From the NCBI RefSeq assembly GCF_017051705.1, contig NZ_JAFIDJ010000001.1:2261786-2325785 (forward strand): a DNA stretch of 64,000 bases, written 5' to 3'. Shown piece by piece: positions 28,039 through 37,344 of this stretch; the first letter of the stretch is position 1, and every line of letters starts with the position of its first letter. The translations under genes were made by a program, and so were the position numbers. The DNA is from Algoriphagus lutimaris (lineage in GTDB: Bacteria > Bacteroidota > Bacteroidia > Cytophagales > Cyclobacteriaceae). The notes below the pieces were generated by a model. That model did no database searches, was not told the origin of the DNA, and saw only the letters and a program-made list of their open reading frames with translations.

Positions 28039-28968
28039 TTAAGCCTTGGGCAAAAAAATCTCTGCCATCATACAGCGAGCACTTCCTCCCCCTAATTTTT
28101 CAATGGTAGGAATAGAAGGACTGATGATGGTAGTGTATTTTTCAATCATCTGAATTTGCCCCACATTCAAGGAATCAAAAGCAGTCTGTGACATCACAGT
28201 AAATTTCTCTCCTCCTTCATTGGTCACTTCCAGCATATTTCCGGCAAAATTAAACTTCTGTTTAGCTGTAATAGGGATCACTTTTTTTCCTGCTTTGGTC
28301 AAGGCTTTTTGAACGCCCTGCTTTTCAGATGCTTTTGGAATACTATCCAAACATACCACTGCTAGATCCTTGCCCACATGCATCATCACATTCGTATGAT
28401 AAATAGGACTTTTAACCCCATCAATTTCTTGAACTGAGTTAAAACCTATTAGGTCATACCCCAAAATATCCGCTACATAATTGAGTGGAACGGGATGGGT
28501 CCGTTCAGAGTAGCAAGCAAAAATGGTTTTACTATCATGATCCAGGACCATGCTTCCCGTCCCTTCCAAAAATTGATCATCCTCTTCAAAAAAACTCAAA
28601 TCCAATATCTCTGAAATTTGATATCCCTTTTGAATCAGCATTTCCACCAAGTCCTTTCTCCTTTCCAAACGCCTATTTGGGGAAAACATGGGATATAGAA
28701 TCAGTTTTCCATCAGGATGTGTACTAAACCAATTGTTGGGAAATACTGCATCTGTTTTAATTGGCTGCTCTGTATCTTCCAATACCTCGACATTCACCCC
28801 TTGATCTCTCAGCTGTTCCACAAACCTATCAAATTCTTGTTTTGCCAACTCCCGGATTTCACCTTTTTCACGCTGGTCTTTCTGTTGATAAAAATTGGTA
28901 TCAGCAGTCTCCTCATTAAAACCAAAATTGGCCGGTCGGACCATCAAGATATTAGGTGATGTTTGCAT
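28039..28968 (-). CDS. ctlX: Amidinotransferase-fold hydrolase, CtlX-like (citrulline utilisation)
   Basis: A 309-residue protein of the arginine deiminase / dimethylargininase superfamily. MVRPANFGFNEETA at the start, TDAVFPNNWFSTHPDG, EGTGSMVLDH, YHTNVMMHVG and the C-terminal GGGSARCMMAEIFLP (nucleophile Cys) are those of the CtlX group, linked to citrulline breakdown. The ATG at 28968 is used rather than a TTG nine bases before. It begins 5 bases after the propeller gene stop, so the two are probably co-transcribed. The exact substrate here is inferred from family only. Confidence 0.85.
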   Translation of the reverse strand: MQTSPNILMVRPANFGFNEETADTNFYQQKDQREKGEIRELAKQEFDRFVEQLRDQGVNVEVLEDTEQPIKTDAVFPNNWFSTHPDGKLILYPMFSPNRRLERRKDLVEMLIQKGYQISEILDLSFFEEDDQFLEGTGSMVLDHDSKTIFACYSERTHPVPLNYVADILGYDLIGFNSVQEIDGVKSPIYHTNVMMHVGKDLAVVCLDSIPKASEKQGVQKALTKAGKKVIPITAKQKFNFAGNMLEVTNEGGEKFTVMSQTAFDSLNVGQIQMIEKYTTIISPSIPTIEKLGGGSARCMMAEIFLPKA

Positions 28969-28973
28969 AGAAA

Positions 28974-29840
28974 TCAATTTTTGGGATACCTGTAGAGTAC
29001 GGGTTGAATACCAAACCGAACTTCAGAAAGAGTAAAGAAGCTATTCCCTTCAGGAGAAAAACCAATGGCTTCCCCTTGGGGTTCCGGAACATAAGGAACA
29101 ATGACTGGGGCTCGCGATAGTGCTTCCACTACCGACTCTCCTTTCTTTCTCTTCCAATAGAATACCTCAAGGTAGTTCTTTATTATGATTTGACTCCCAT
29201 CTTGAGAAATATCCCCTGCTACTGAGCTGGTTATAGGAAGCTTCATCAGTTCTTCCAACTCAGTACTTCCTGATTGAAATTTCTCTGCGGGAAGCCTGAA
29301 TAGGGTATTTTCTTTATCTCTTTTGGATAGAATAAAAATATCTCCTGAAATTGGGTCTACCATCAATGTTTCTGCATCCATCGCTCCATTGGGATAGGTT
29401 AAGTCTATTCGCTCTGGGGTTATTTTTACAGAGCCCTTCGAACGTATCGGTTCAGCAAACCTGTAAATTCTAATGGACTCATACTGAGCTACATTATCCC
29501 CTATTTCTGCCACATAGACGTTACTTTCTCCATATTTCCCTGGTCCTACGGCGATATCTTCCCAATCTCGATTAGTAGCTCCCAATAGTTCCACATCCCC
29601 TAATACATTCCCCAAGGAATCAAGCATATAGACTTTTGGCTCACCTCCACTATCATTGTGTACATAAATAATTCCAGGTCGGCTTTTACCAAAAGCCAAC
29701 CCACTAACCTCATTCAAAATTTGGGAGTCTATGGTTTTGACAGGAATTCCTGCCGAAAAAACAGAATCTATAGAAGCATCTTGAGCAAACACCTGTAAAC
29801 CAGATGCAAGCCCCAGAAAAGTAAGAAGAACGGATTTCAT
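28974..29840 (-). CDS. Secreted beta-propeller protein
   Basis: A 288-residue exported protein; MKSVLLTFLGLASGLQVFAQ is a signal peptide, which favours the ATG at 29840 over an earlier one. The body shows repeated four-stranded blades (GIIYVHNDSGGEPKVYMLD, NVYVAEIGDN, DAETLMVDPISGDIFILSKR, FSPEGNSFFTLSE), as in SdiA-regulated or esterase-like phytase propellers. Likely periplasmic or surface. Function unknown. Confidence 0.75.
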   Translation of the reverse strand: MKSVLLTFLGLASGLQVFAQDASIDSVFSAGIPVKTIDSQILNEVSGLAFGKSRPGIIYVHNDSGGEPKVYMLDSLGNVLGDVELLGATNRDWEDIAVGPGKYGESNVYVAEIGDNVAQYESIRIYRFAEPIRSKGSVKITPERIDLTYPNGAMDAETLMVDPISGDIFILSKRDKENTLFRLPAEKFQSGSTELEELMKLPITSSVAGDISQDGSQIIIKNYLEVFYWKRKKGESVVEALSRAPVIVPYVPEPQGEAIGFSPEGNSFFTLSEVRFGIQPVLYRYPKN

Positions 29841-29990
29841 ATTGTTTACATAGAAGAACCCAAAAATAAGGAAAATCAACTCCCAAACTAGGTATTGATA
29901 CGGCTCAAGTAGGAGGTTAACGAATAGATAATACTTGTCATTATTTCCGTTACCCAGATTAAAAAGAGAAATATTAGGACAATAAAAAAA

Positions 29991-30050
29991 GGCTGTCCCA
30001 TCATTATTTTTCTATCGAAATGTAAACGAATAGAAAATGATGAGACAGCC
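29991..30050 (-). terminator. Long hairpin terminator of the molybdenum hydroxylase operon
   Basis: Arms ggctgtcccatcatta (29991 on) and aatgatgagacagcc (ending 30050) pair with a bulge; on the minus strand the hairpin is followed by a T run (seven A at 29984-29990). It sits 14 bases past the stop of the large-subunit gene. Confidence 0.85.
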
Positions 30051-30064
30051 TCTTCAGTATAAAT

Positions 30065-32344
30065 TTAAACCTTGAATGGCAACTTATAAATTCGTTGTCC
30101 ATTCATCTGATACATGGCATTGGCAAGCGCCGGAATAAACGGCGGAACAGGAGGCTCTCCTACTCCGGTTGGTTTAATTTGGCTTTTTACGATATGGACA
30201 TGTATTTTTTTCGGGGCAGCAGGCATCCGAATAATCTGATAGGTATCGAAGTTATTTTGCTGTACTTGTCCATTTTCTAATGTGATTTCTGAAGTGGTAG
30301 CCAAACTGGTTGCAAATTGAGCGCCACCCTCAAACTGAGATCGGATTCGATCCGTATTGACAGCTACCCCACAATCCACCACGTAATGCACTTCAGGAAT
30401 CAGAATTTTTCCGTCTGCACCCTTTTCCAATAGGACCACACATCCCACATAAGTCAAGAAACTCTTGTGTGCTGCAAAACCCATAATTTTTCCTGCTGCT
30501 TTATTCGCATCCCAATTAGACTTTTCTCTCAAGGTTCGAATGACATTTTTCATTCGTCCCGTGTTCCAAGGATAATTATCTATGCTTTCCCCATAATTCC
30601 CATATTCTCCTCCTACCATCTCTGACTGGAAAGTGATATCCCGATCTTCACCTAGCAGCTCCAAGGCATTTTCTAATGGATCTTTCCCTCTCGCTTCTGC
30701 AATTTCATCCAACATCGTATGAATGGCAAAAGCATGGTGAATATTACTTACCGATCGAAGCCAGCCTACTCTGGTATTTCCTGTAGACTCATGCGTTTCC
30801 ACTCGGATATTCGGAACATTAAATGGAAAATCAACGCATCCTAGTCCCATTTCTCCATCAGAAGGATGCAATTCCTCCTTGCTACTGGTTGAACCAATTG
30901 CTGGGAAAACGGTATGGTGATTCCATCCTGTCAGGCCTCCACTAGAATCCAAGGTTGCAATAATCCGCTGGGCACTATGGGAATGAAAAAAGTCAAAATG
31001 AAGATCATCATCACGTGTCCATTGAACTCGAACCGGCCCATTGGCTGCTTTGGAAATCAAAGCTGCTTCCACTACAAAGTCTGGCTTGGATTTCCTTCCA
31101 AAGCCTCCACCCAATAGTGTCACATTCACCTTGACCTGACTTACATCTACTCCTAAAGCTCCTGCCACTGCTCCCCTTGCCCATTGCGGGTGTTGAGTTG
31201 GCGCCCACACTTCGCAGGATCCATCGGGTTTTACATGAGCGATGGCTGCTGGTGGCTCGATGGTAGCATGCGCATAAAACGGAGCCTCATAAGTGCGTTC
31301 TATTTTTCTGGAAGCGGATCGGTTTGCCGAATCAAAATTCCCTCTTTCTCTTCTTACTTTTCCATTGCTCCGAGTACTTTGAAGCATTTCTGCCAGCTGT
31401 TTTTTGGAACTATAATCTTTATTTTCTCCAAGGTCCCATTCTATTTCCAGCGCATCTCTCCCTTTGATAGCAGACCAGGTATTCTCAGCGATCACCGCAA
31501 TTCCTTCTAAAGCCTTATCCAAACCAGGAGGATTTCCAGATCCTTCAATCTTTACTACTTGAACGACACCTGGAACAGCCAATGCTTTTTCATCATTATA
31601 GGAAACCACTTTCGCGCCTATTACTGGAGTTCTTCGGACTACAGCAATTTTCATGTCCGGAAGATCCACATCAGCCCCAAAAACCGCCTTGCCCATGGCA
31701 ATATTTTTCAAATCGTAAATCGGCACATCCGTCCCGATCAATTTATAGCTGGAAAGTTCTCTCAGAGTAATGCTTTCCGGATCCGGTACAGGGGTATCCT
31801 TTAATTTACCCACTAAGTCCCCAAACGCGATTTCTTTTCCGTCTCCGATGACTTTCCCATCACGGGTATCACACTGGGAAGGATCCACTCCCCAATCCGC
31901 AGCAGCGGCAGCGATCAGCATATGTCTGGCTGTGGCCCCCGCTTTTCGCATGGGTTCAAAAAACATCCGAACAGAGAATGAACCATCGGTATTCTGATTT
32001 CCGTATTTCTCTTCATCCCCTTCCGCTTGAACAATTTTGATGGTGGACCAGTCTGCCCCAAGTTCATCAGCCACAATTTGTGGAAGGGACGTTCGAATAC
32101 CTGTCCCCATCTCAGATCGGTGGGCGACTAAGGTAACTTGATTAGTTGAATCAATGGAGAGATAAACATTGGGTGCAAACGTCACTAATTCACCTTTTGG
32201 TCCTGAACATTGGAAGTTGACACCAAGGATAAGTCCCCCGGTAGCAAGGGACCCTAATTTCAAAAAATCTCTTCGGGAGGGAACAAAAACCTTGCTTTTA
32301 TCCTGCCCTTTTTTCTTTTGTATAAATGGAATATTTGGAAGCAT
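30065..32344 (-). CDS. Molybdenum hydroxylase large subunit (isoquinoline 1-oxidoreductase beta-type)
   Basis: A 759-residue xanthine-dehydrogenase-family molybdopterin subunit. It begins with a Tat-like signal SRRDFLKLGSLATGG and GVNFQC that may be lipidated. Visible cofactor regions are RTSLPQIVADELG, LGGGFGRKSKPDF, and the C-terminal PTGVGEPPVPPFIPALANAM, which carries the catalytic Glu. Length and order match IorB-like enzymes that hydroxylate N-heterocycles or aldehydes at the periplasmic side. It works with the 2Fe-2S subunit encoded 24 bases upstream. Substrate unknown. Confidence 0.9.
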   Translation of the reverse strand: MLPNIPFIQKKKGQDKSKVFVPSRRDFLKLGSLATGGLILGVNFQCSGPKGELVTFAPNVYLSIDSTNQVTLVAHRSEMGTGIRTSLPQIVADELGADWSTIKIVQAEGDEEKYGNQNTDGSFSVRMFFEPMRKAGATARHMLIAAAAADWGVDPSQCDTRDGKVIGDGKEIAFGDLVGKLKDTPVPDPESITLRELSSYKLIGTDVPIYDLKNIAMGKAVFGADVDLPDMKIAVVRRTPVIGAKVVSYNDEKALAVPGVVQVVKIEGSGNPPGLDKALEGIAVIAENTWSAIKGRDALEIEWDLGENKDYSSKKQLAEMLQSTRSNGKVRRERGNFDSANRSASRKIERTYEAPFYAHATIEPPAAIAHVKPDGSCEVWAPTQHPQWARGAVAGALGVDVSQVKVNVTLLGGGFGRKSKPDFVVEAALISKAANGPVRVQWTRDDDLHFDFFHSHSAQRIIATLDSSGGLTGWNHHTVFPAIGSTSSKEELHPSDGEMGLGCVDFPFNVPNIRVETHESTGNTRVGWLRSVSNIHHAFAIHTMLDEIAEARGKDPLENALELLGEDRDITFQSEMVGGEYGNYGESIDNYPWNTGRMKNVIRTLREKSNWDANKAAGKIMGFAAHKSFLTYVGCVVLLEKGADGKILIPEVHYVVDCGVAVNTDRIRSQFEGGAQFATSLATTSEITLENGQVQQNNFDTYQIIRMPAAPKKIHVHIVKSQIKPTGVGEPPVPPFIPALANAMYQMNGQRIYKLPFKV

Positions 32345-32368
32345 GAGATTGGGTTTTATTTGGGTGTT

Positions 32369-32827
32369 TTATAAGGACTTAGATGCAGTGACAATCGCAT
32401 CTTTGATGCGATTATAAGTGCCACAACGACATAGATTTCCAGCCATAGCTTGTTCGATTTCTTCCTCACTTGGACTGGCATTGGAGTTCAGTAAAGCAGC
32501 AGCATTCATAATCTGTCCTGATTGACAATAGCCGCATTGCGGAACAATATGTTCTACCCAAGCCTTTTGAACAGGATGATCTCCGTTTTCAGAAAGCCCC
32601 TCAATCGTTGTTATTTCACCTGTACCTACTGCAGAAATCGGCAGGGAACAAGACCGAACAGCATTACCATCCAAATGGACTGTGCAGGCACCGCAGAATG
32701 ATTGTCCACAACCAAATTTGGTTCCTTTCATTTTTAAAAGGTCACGAATCACCCAGAGTAAAGGCATATCCTCTAATGCCTCGACCTCCTTAGATTCGCC
32801 GTTAATTTTCAATGTATAATTTGGCAT
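32369..32827 (-). CDS. 2Fe-2S subunit of molybdenum hydroxylase (IorA-like)
   Basis: A 152-residue iron-sulfur protein with two clusters: [15 protein letters not shown] with the following CSLP for the plant-type cluster, and [11 protein letters not shown] plus [11 protein letters not shown] for the helical cluster. It passes electrons from the molybdenum site of its partner. First gene of a two-gene operon with the large subunit. No signal peptide, so it would be exported by hitch-hiking on the Tat signal of the partner. Confidence 0.93.
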   Translation of the reverse strand: MPNYTLKINGESKEVEALEDMPLLWVIRDLLKMKGTKFGCGQSFCGACTVHLDGNAVRSCSLPISAVGTGEITTIEGLSENGDHPVQKAWVEHIVPQCGYCQSGQIMNAAALLNSNASPSEEEIEQAMAGNLCRCGTYNRIKDAIVTASKSL

Positions 32828-32877
32828 TCTTTTATGGGGTTTTGGTTTATTTCTTGATTAAGTTAACTTTTCTGAAA

Positions 32878-34167
32878 TCATGCTCCAATTAAATTCCACT
32901 TTTCCCGGTAAGGTCTAAATAGCAATTGGTTAGCTTGGGAATGATTCTTAAACATTTCCTTTTTCGCATTCCATTTTAGTTCTTCTTTGAGCTTAAAGGA
33001 AATCAGAGCCAAATGCATGGGCATGGTCATATTTCGGGCATATTCCAAATAGGATTCCGGTTGAGTTCTGGATTTTACAGCATCAATAAAATTCTGCTGG
33101 TGTCCCGGTGATCGAACTATGGTTTTCGGAATTTCAGGAATATCTTCCATTACTTTTCCGTCAATTCTTATTTCCCTTCTGCTGTAGTCACAAACCAAGG
33201 TTCCTTTTGTGCCTTCAAAATAAGCTCCTATCCCTCTCCCGGCCGCTCCCGGAACATCAGGGGGAGCAGAAGTCCAATGCAGGTCCAGTTTTTTAAATTT
33301 AAAGTCCACGTCTATCCATTTGGGAGTATCTCCAACTCCGTCCGAAACTTCGCCATTTGCCGAGATCTTTTTTAGCCCGGATGGAGCAATGGACCACCAA
33401 ACAATGTCTGCGATATGACACCAGAAATCCTGAAATACCCCTCCGGAATATTCCATAAAATAGCGATAGGAAAAATGACATTTCTCGGGAGCATACTCGG
33501 CATAGGGGGCGGGACCTAGCCACATGTCCCAATTCAAATGAGATGGAGGAGCCTGAAAATTCAGTTTTTCAATCAACGGGGGCTCTCCCGTTTTCCATAG
33601 ACGCACGGTTTTAATTTTACCCAAGACCCCAGATTGAATTATTTCAGCTACTCGGTGGTAATTATCTCCGGCATGGATTTGGGTTCCCAATTGAAAAATC
33701 CTTCCTGTATCTTTTTGGGAAGCTAACATCAAATCACCTTCCCTTTTAGCATAAGAAAGAGGTTTCTCACTGTAAACATCCTTTCCTGCCTGAAAAGCCA
33801 AAATGGTAATCTGGGCATGCCAATGATCTGGTGTGGCAATGGTGACTGCATCTACATCTGATCTCTCCAGCACTTTTCGGAAATCCGAATACAATTGTGC
33901 TTTTGTATCAGGGTGAATCGCTTTCAACTTCTCCAAGGCTTCTTGTGCATGTGTGTCATCTACATCACATAAGGCTACAACTTCCACCTCAGGCAAATTG
34001 GCAAACCAGTTTAAATGATTCAAGCCCATTCCTCCTAATCCAATATGGGCTACTCTGACTTTATCGGAAGGTGCTGCTTTCGTCCCTTGGAATGGTAAAA
34101 ATTGAAGACCTAGCGTGGTCAAAGCAGAATAGCGGACAAACTCTCTGCGATTTAATGATTTTTTCAT
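32878..34167 (-). CDS. Gfo/Idh/MocA-family oxidoreductase, exported
   Basis: A 429-residue NAD(P)-dependent oxidoreductase. A Tat-type signal NRREFVRYSALTTLGLQF precedes VRVAHIGLGGMGLNHLNWF (GxGxxG). TPDHWHAQI and SEKPLSYAKREGD are family marks; the C-terminal part has the PF19051-like GFO/IDH/MocA C-terminal domain. Start chosen at 34167 because upstream residues are not signal-like. It lies just upstream of the molybdenum hydroxylase pair on the same strand (50 bases), possibly one operon. Substrate, usually a sugar derivative, is unknown. Confidence 0.88.
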   Translation of the reverse strand: MKKSLNRREFVRYSALTTLGLQFLPFQGTKAAPSDKVRVAHIGLGGMGLNHLNWFANLPEVEVVALCDVDDTHAQEALEKLKAIHPDTKAQLYSDFRKVLERSDVDAVTIATPDHWHAQITILAFQAGKDVYSEKPLSYAKREGDLMLASQKDTGRIFQLGTQIHAGDNYHRVAEIIQSGVLGKIKTVRLWKTGEPPLIEKLNFQAPPSHLNWDMWLGPAPYAEYAPEKCHFSYRYFMEYSGGVFQDFWCHIADIVWWSIAPSGLKKISANGEVSDGVGDTPKWIDVDFKFKKLDLHWTSAPPDVPGAAGRGIGAYFEGTKGTLVCDYSRREIRIDGKVMEDIPEIPKTIVRSPGHQQNFIDAVKSRTQPESYLEYARNMTMPMHLALISFKLKEELKWNAKKEMFKNHSQANQLLFRPYREKWNLIGA

Positions 34168-34338
34168 GTAGTGCGATCTTGGGTAAAAATTAAAGCTATT
34201 TAAATTACAAAATAGGATTGGAATTCCTCTCCTGTCCCGCAAAAACCTTTTTTGAAGTTTTTTTTAAAAAATAAGTAACTGATTGTGAAGCGAAAAAGTA
34301 AATGAGTGAAATATTAAGTAAGATTTTTTAGAAATGGG

Positions 34339-34370
34339 TTTGGAATAAATAATATAGCCTCCTACATTTG
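34339..34370 (+). promoter_or_regulatory. Bacteroidota-type promoter of tRNA-Asn
   Basis: TTTG at 34339-34342 and TACATTTG at 34363-34370 match the -33 TTTG and -7 TAnnTTTG elements of Bacteroidota promoters with a 20-base gap. The tRNA begins 41 bases after the -7 box. Confidence 0.75.
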
Positions 34371-34411
34371 CAACACCAATTCGGAAAACGATCCGAAAAG
34401 AAACACAAAAT

Positions 34412-34485
34412 TCCTCCTTAGCTCAGTTGGTTAGAGCATCTGACTGTTAATCAGAGGGTCCTTGGTTCGAGCCCAAGAGGAGGAG
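34412..34485 (+). tRNA. tRNA-Asn (anticodon GTT)
   Basis: A complete cloverleaf: acceptor tcctcct / aggagga, D arm gctc...gagc, anticodon arm tctga-ctGTTaa-tcaga, T arm cttgg-ttcgagc-ccaag, discriminator G. The CCA end is not fully encoded (ca follows). The anticodon GTT reads Asn codons. It has its own promoter and a hairpin terminator with a GAAA loop directly after it. Its 3' end is repeated at 51596 and 52131. Confidence 0.97.
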
Positions 34486-34604
34486 CAAAACCTGATACGA
34501 AAGTGTCAGGTTTTTTTGTTTTAAGGTATATCCGGCTTTTCTTGTGGTAAAAAGATTCTTGTACACAGTGGTTTTCGGGACGAGTCCAACTTTTCTTCGC
34601 CAGA
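34478..34604 (+). repeat. Repeat copy A: tRNA-Asn 3' end, terminator and downstream flank
   Basis: The acceptor 3' arm plus terminator is repeated at 51596. The first 19 bases (aggaggagcaaaacctgat) are identical; similarity goes on through the hairpin and the TTTTAAGG and GGCTTTTCTT pieces and is still visible at the GGACGAG word near 34576. Possible attachment-site remnant. Confidence 0.8.
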
Positions 34605-34903
34605 TAAAAAAGAGTAGAAAGTTTATAAAATCAATTTGCTAGAATTTGATTACAAGAAGTTTCACTGCTTTGATTAAACAATTCTAGATTTGCATTTCCC
34701 CCAAACTTATATTTTAGGTTTTGCATTTTTTAAAAGGATAAATGGCTTTCAAATCTTATATTAGAATAACTATTAAATTAACCTAAACCTTTAAATAGAA
34801 GGTTGCTTTTTTTGATTTTGATGGAAGCTTGTTCCGGCAGGCGATTTAACTTTTTATCCCAATGAGATCCATTCATTAGAGGATTTTGAAAATAGATAGC
34901 CCT
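34486..34903. other. Non-coding region after tRNA-Asn, 418 bases
   Basis: Contains the tRNA terminator and repeat flank. A weak 6-bp hairpin with T run (aacctt / aaggtt, 34786-34804) precedes the META lipoprotein remnant. No gene recognised. Confidence 0.6.
34488..34517 (+). terminator. Intrinsic terminator of tRNA-Asn
   Basis: Stem aaacctgatac / gtgtcaggttt (34488-34498 and 34503-34513, one G-U pair), GAAA tetraloop, seven T. Confidence 0.9.
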
Positions 34904-35679
34904 ATGAAAACCCATAGAAAAATAAAAAACTATATAATTGGACCTATTAGTCTTTTGATTTCAATTCTTCTTCTTTCCTCCTGTATGGATAAGGAAAGCC
35001 CTGAGCAAGAGGAGATCACAATTGAAGAGGAAATTTTTGGGTATATAGCTATTCCTTTAATGCGTACGATAATCAATTACCTTGTGATACACCCGATAAC
35101 AGACATGCATTCTGCCTAGGTATTTCATTTAATGAAGAATTTGACTATGATATTTCTACTCTAGCATGGATCTCTCCTGAAATCGAGGGGTATACCAGGA
35201 AATCAAATTTTATTCAAAAAATTCATGTAATTAAAACTGAAGATTCAAAATCAGGCCAAATCAAAAGAAAACTCGTTCAAGTTTTGGAGGAAGAAAGAGA
35301 TTACATTGATTTACTTGGTGGCGACTTGAATTTTACTGTAGGGTCGAATTCTACTGGGGGATGGAATGTGATTCGATATCAAAATGAAGACCTTCCAAAT
35401 CCAAGTTTTCCAAATGGGAAAATAATTTTCATACACCCTTCCACTAGAAAAGCAATCTCCACAGATGGATGTAATTCAATCACTCTTGAACTAAAAAAGG
35501 TAGGTTCTAACCAAATCATTTCATTTGGCAACCTTATTTCTACTCTAATAGCCTGCCCTGATGTTCAAAATGATATCCCTTTCCCTGGATTGTTCAATCA
35601 ATTTAAAAGAGAGGGGGATTCTTTATTCTTTTACAATGATTCAGGAGAGGAAGTTGCTGTATGGAGAAAAGTGAATTAA
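34904..35679 (+). pseudogene. META-domain lipoprotein, frameshifted
   Basis: The N-terminal part (MKTHRKIKNYIIGP, lipobox LLLSSC) ends soon after residue 45 in its own frame, while the +1-related frame from about 35041 stays open through an in-frame run to 35679 and ends with a META/HslJ-like block (STDGCNSITLELKKVG, then STLIACP and DSLFFYN). The two frames overlap only in 35026-35118, so one base was lost or gained there, most likely in the ttttt-ggg run at 35034-35041. META proteins are periplasmic lipoproteins of poorly known role. Confidence 0.7.
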
Positions 35680-36045
35680 CATGGGAGAATTTACTTAATC
35701 TTGGCAGGAACCTTATAAAAGATCAATCTCCACATATTCAGGACTTTTCTTAGGATTCTTTTGACGACATTAATAAAAAAACATCTTCCTCAAGCATTTA
35801 GTGATTAATATCAAGAAACTAAAGTTGAATTTCTATTGTGCCCCTTCTGATTAAATTCACTCTTACAGGATGTACTTCTGCAGGACAATCTGTAGGGGAC
35901 CAATTCCTATTCAATTTTTTTTAAACAAGGTATTTGTACAGTAGCAACTTTATAAAACTCCACCTCAGCTGTTGAGACTTATCTGTACACATTAATTGTT
36001 TTTAGATAATTTAAAACTCACCGAAAATTTAATCAGAATTATTTT
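35680..36045. other. Non-coding region, 366 bases
   Basis: No open frame of note. A short stretch near 35840-35920 translated on the plus strand resembles the end of a lipoprotein signal (LTGC) but is interrupted by stops. AT-rich; no clear terminator. Confidence 0.5.
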
Positions 36046-37143
36046 CTATTTATTGAGTTCAATATCTTTTGCAAAAGACGCTAAACCTATTAGGTCATAT
36101 AACTTTTTTAAATCTCCCTGTATCATTGATACAGCACCATGACTAATTAGTAATGATCTAGAAACAGATTGTTTATTTTCTTTAATAATTTGTTTTAGTG
36201 CTGCTTTGGAATCCTCTTTACCTTTTGTTTCGTAGGTAAATAAGACTTTAACAGCATTTTCTTCCGCAGTGATGGCCCTATTTTTCGGCTTGTACCCTAA
36301 TTGCTTGACCATAGCTTCTGAAATTGCCCATACCGACCATGGATTTTGGCCAGTAATTAAATTATTATCGTGACTTATTCTTTCAAGGTACATGATGCCT
36401 TCATTAAATATGGCCCCTTGAGAAATTAGTTTGTCTTGTAATAAAAAAGGGAAAACAGATTCTGCATTTGGAATTAACAATAACTCTTCCTTATTGGTAA
36501 AGCTACTGACCTGCTTATTTTTTAAAAATGGTTGTCCATCGTCTAAGGTAACATTTACAAAGGCTGCAGGGCCATGACAGACTGCTCCGATAACTTTGTT
36601 ATTCTTATGGAAATCTTTTATCAAAGCATGTATAAATCTATTATTTGGAAAATCAAACATCGCTCCTTTCCCTCCGACAAAATAAACAGCTTCATATGTT
36701 TCAGGTTTTACATCTTTTAATAAAAGGCTATTATTGGTTTTGGATTGCGCAATAGAATCATTCAAAAATGCATAATCGAATATCCCCATATCATCATCAT
36801 CTAACACTACGGGTGGTTTACCTCCTAAAGGACTTGCTATATCAACATCAAAACCATTGGCTTTAAAAACATAGTAAGCTCTTGCTAATTCTGTTAGTTC
36901 GTATCCTGTGCCTTTACCACTTGTGCCCATGGTATCTGTGCTGGTTACAACAGCTAGTATTTTCCCCCGATAACCTGGTACATCTTTAGTGATGTAAGTG
37001 ATATCACTTGCTTGACTATTAACTAAGGCACCATCTTCTTCCGGTAAAAGACTCGCGATATATATACCAATAGAGATAAGTATAGCCACAATGAGAGTTA
37101 CAGTGGTCAGTGTCCATTTAATAATTGGATATTTTTTAAACAT
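36046..37143 (-). CDS. Membrane-anchored DJ-1/PfpI-family protein
   Basis: A 365-residue protein with one N-terminal membrane segment (about 11-30) and a DJ-1/PfpI class I glutamine-amidotransferase-like domain (about 60-285). The nucleophile elbow is AVCHGPAA (Cys189, His190) and the acidic partner is Glu82 in GYELTELARAYYVF, as in Hsp31-like chaperones/glyoxalase III. About 70 residues follow with no recognised domain. The anchoring to the membrane is less usual for this family. Single-gene unit. Confidence 0.85.
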   Translation of the reverse strand: MFKKYPIIKWTLTTVTLIVAILISIGIYIASLLPEEDGALVNSQASDITYITKDVPGYRGKILAVVTSTDTMGTSGKGTGYELTELARAYYVFKANGFDVDIASPLGGKPPVVLDDDDMGIFDYAFLNDSIAQSKTNNSLLLKDVKPETYEAVYFVGGKGAMFDFPNNRFIHALIKDFHKNNKVIGAVCHGPAAFVNVTLDDGQPFLKNKQVSSFTNKEELLLIPNAESVFPFLLQDKLISQGAIFNEGIMYLERISHDNNLITGQNPWSVWAISEAMVKQLGYKPKNRAITAEENAVKVLFTYETKGKEDSKAALKQIIKENKQSVSRSLLISHGAVSMIQGDLKKLYDLIGLASFAKDIELNK

Positions 37144-37344
37144 AATTTCTTTTTTAATTCATTTATCAAGTAAAGTTGAATCATACTTAAGGTTGCTACA
37201 GGGTTGACAATTCACCATGGTTATCATATATAGGCTCTTAAAAAACCATTTAATCTGTCTTATTTTTCAATATCTACTCAATAAAACGAGCTAAACATAT
37301 TGTCTAATCATAGGTAGCAGTTCCATAAACGAGTATCCTGAGTG

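Noticed and set aside
34685-34692. TAGATTTG as a second promoter after the tRNA
   Set aside because: No TTTG element at a suitable distance and no gene directly downstream.
34776-34790. TTAACCTAA piece before the META lipoprotein as a fifth operator copy
   Set aside because: Right half-site does not match and it lies 115 bases from the start; treated as chance.
35840-35920. Lipoprotein-signal-like stretch as another gene remnant
   Set aside because: Interrupted by stops and too short to assign to any family.
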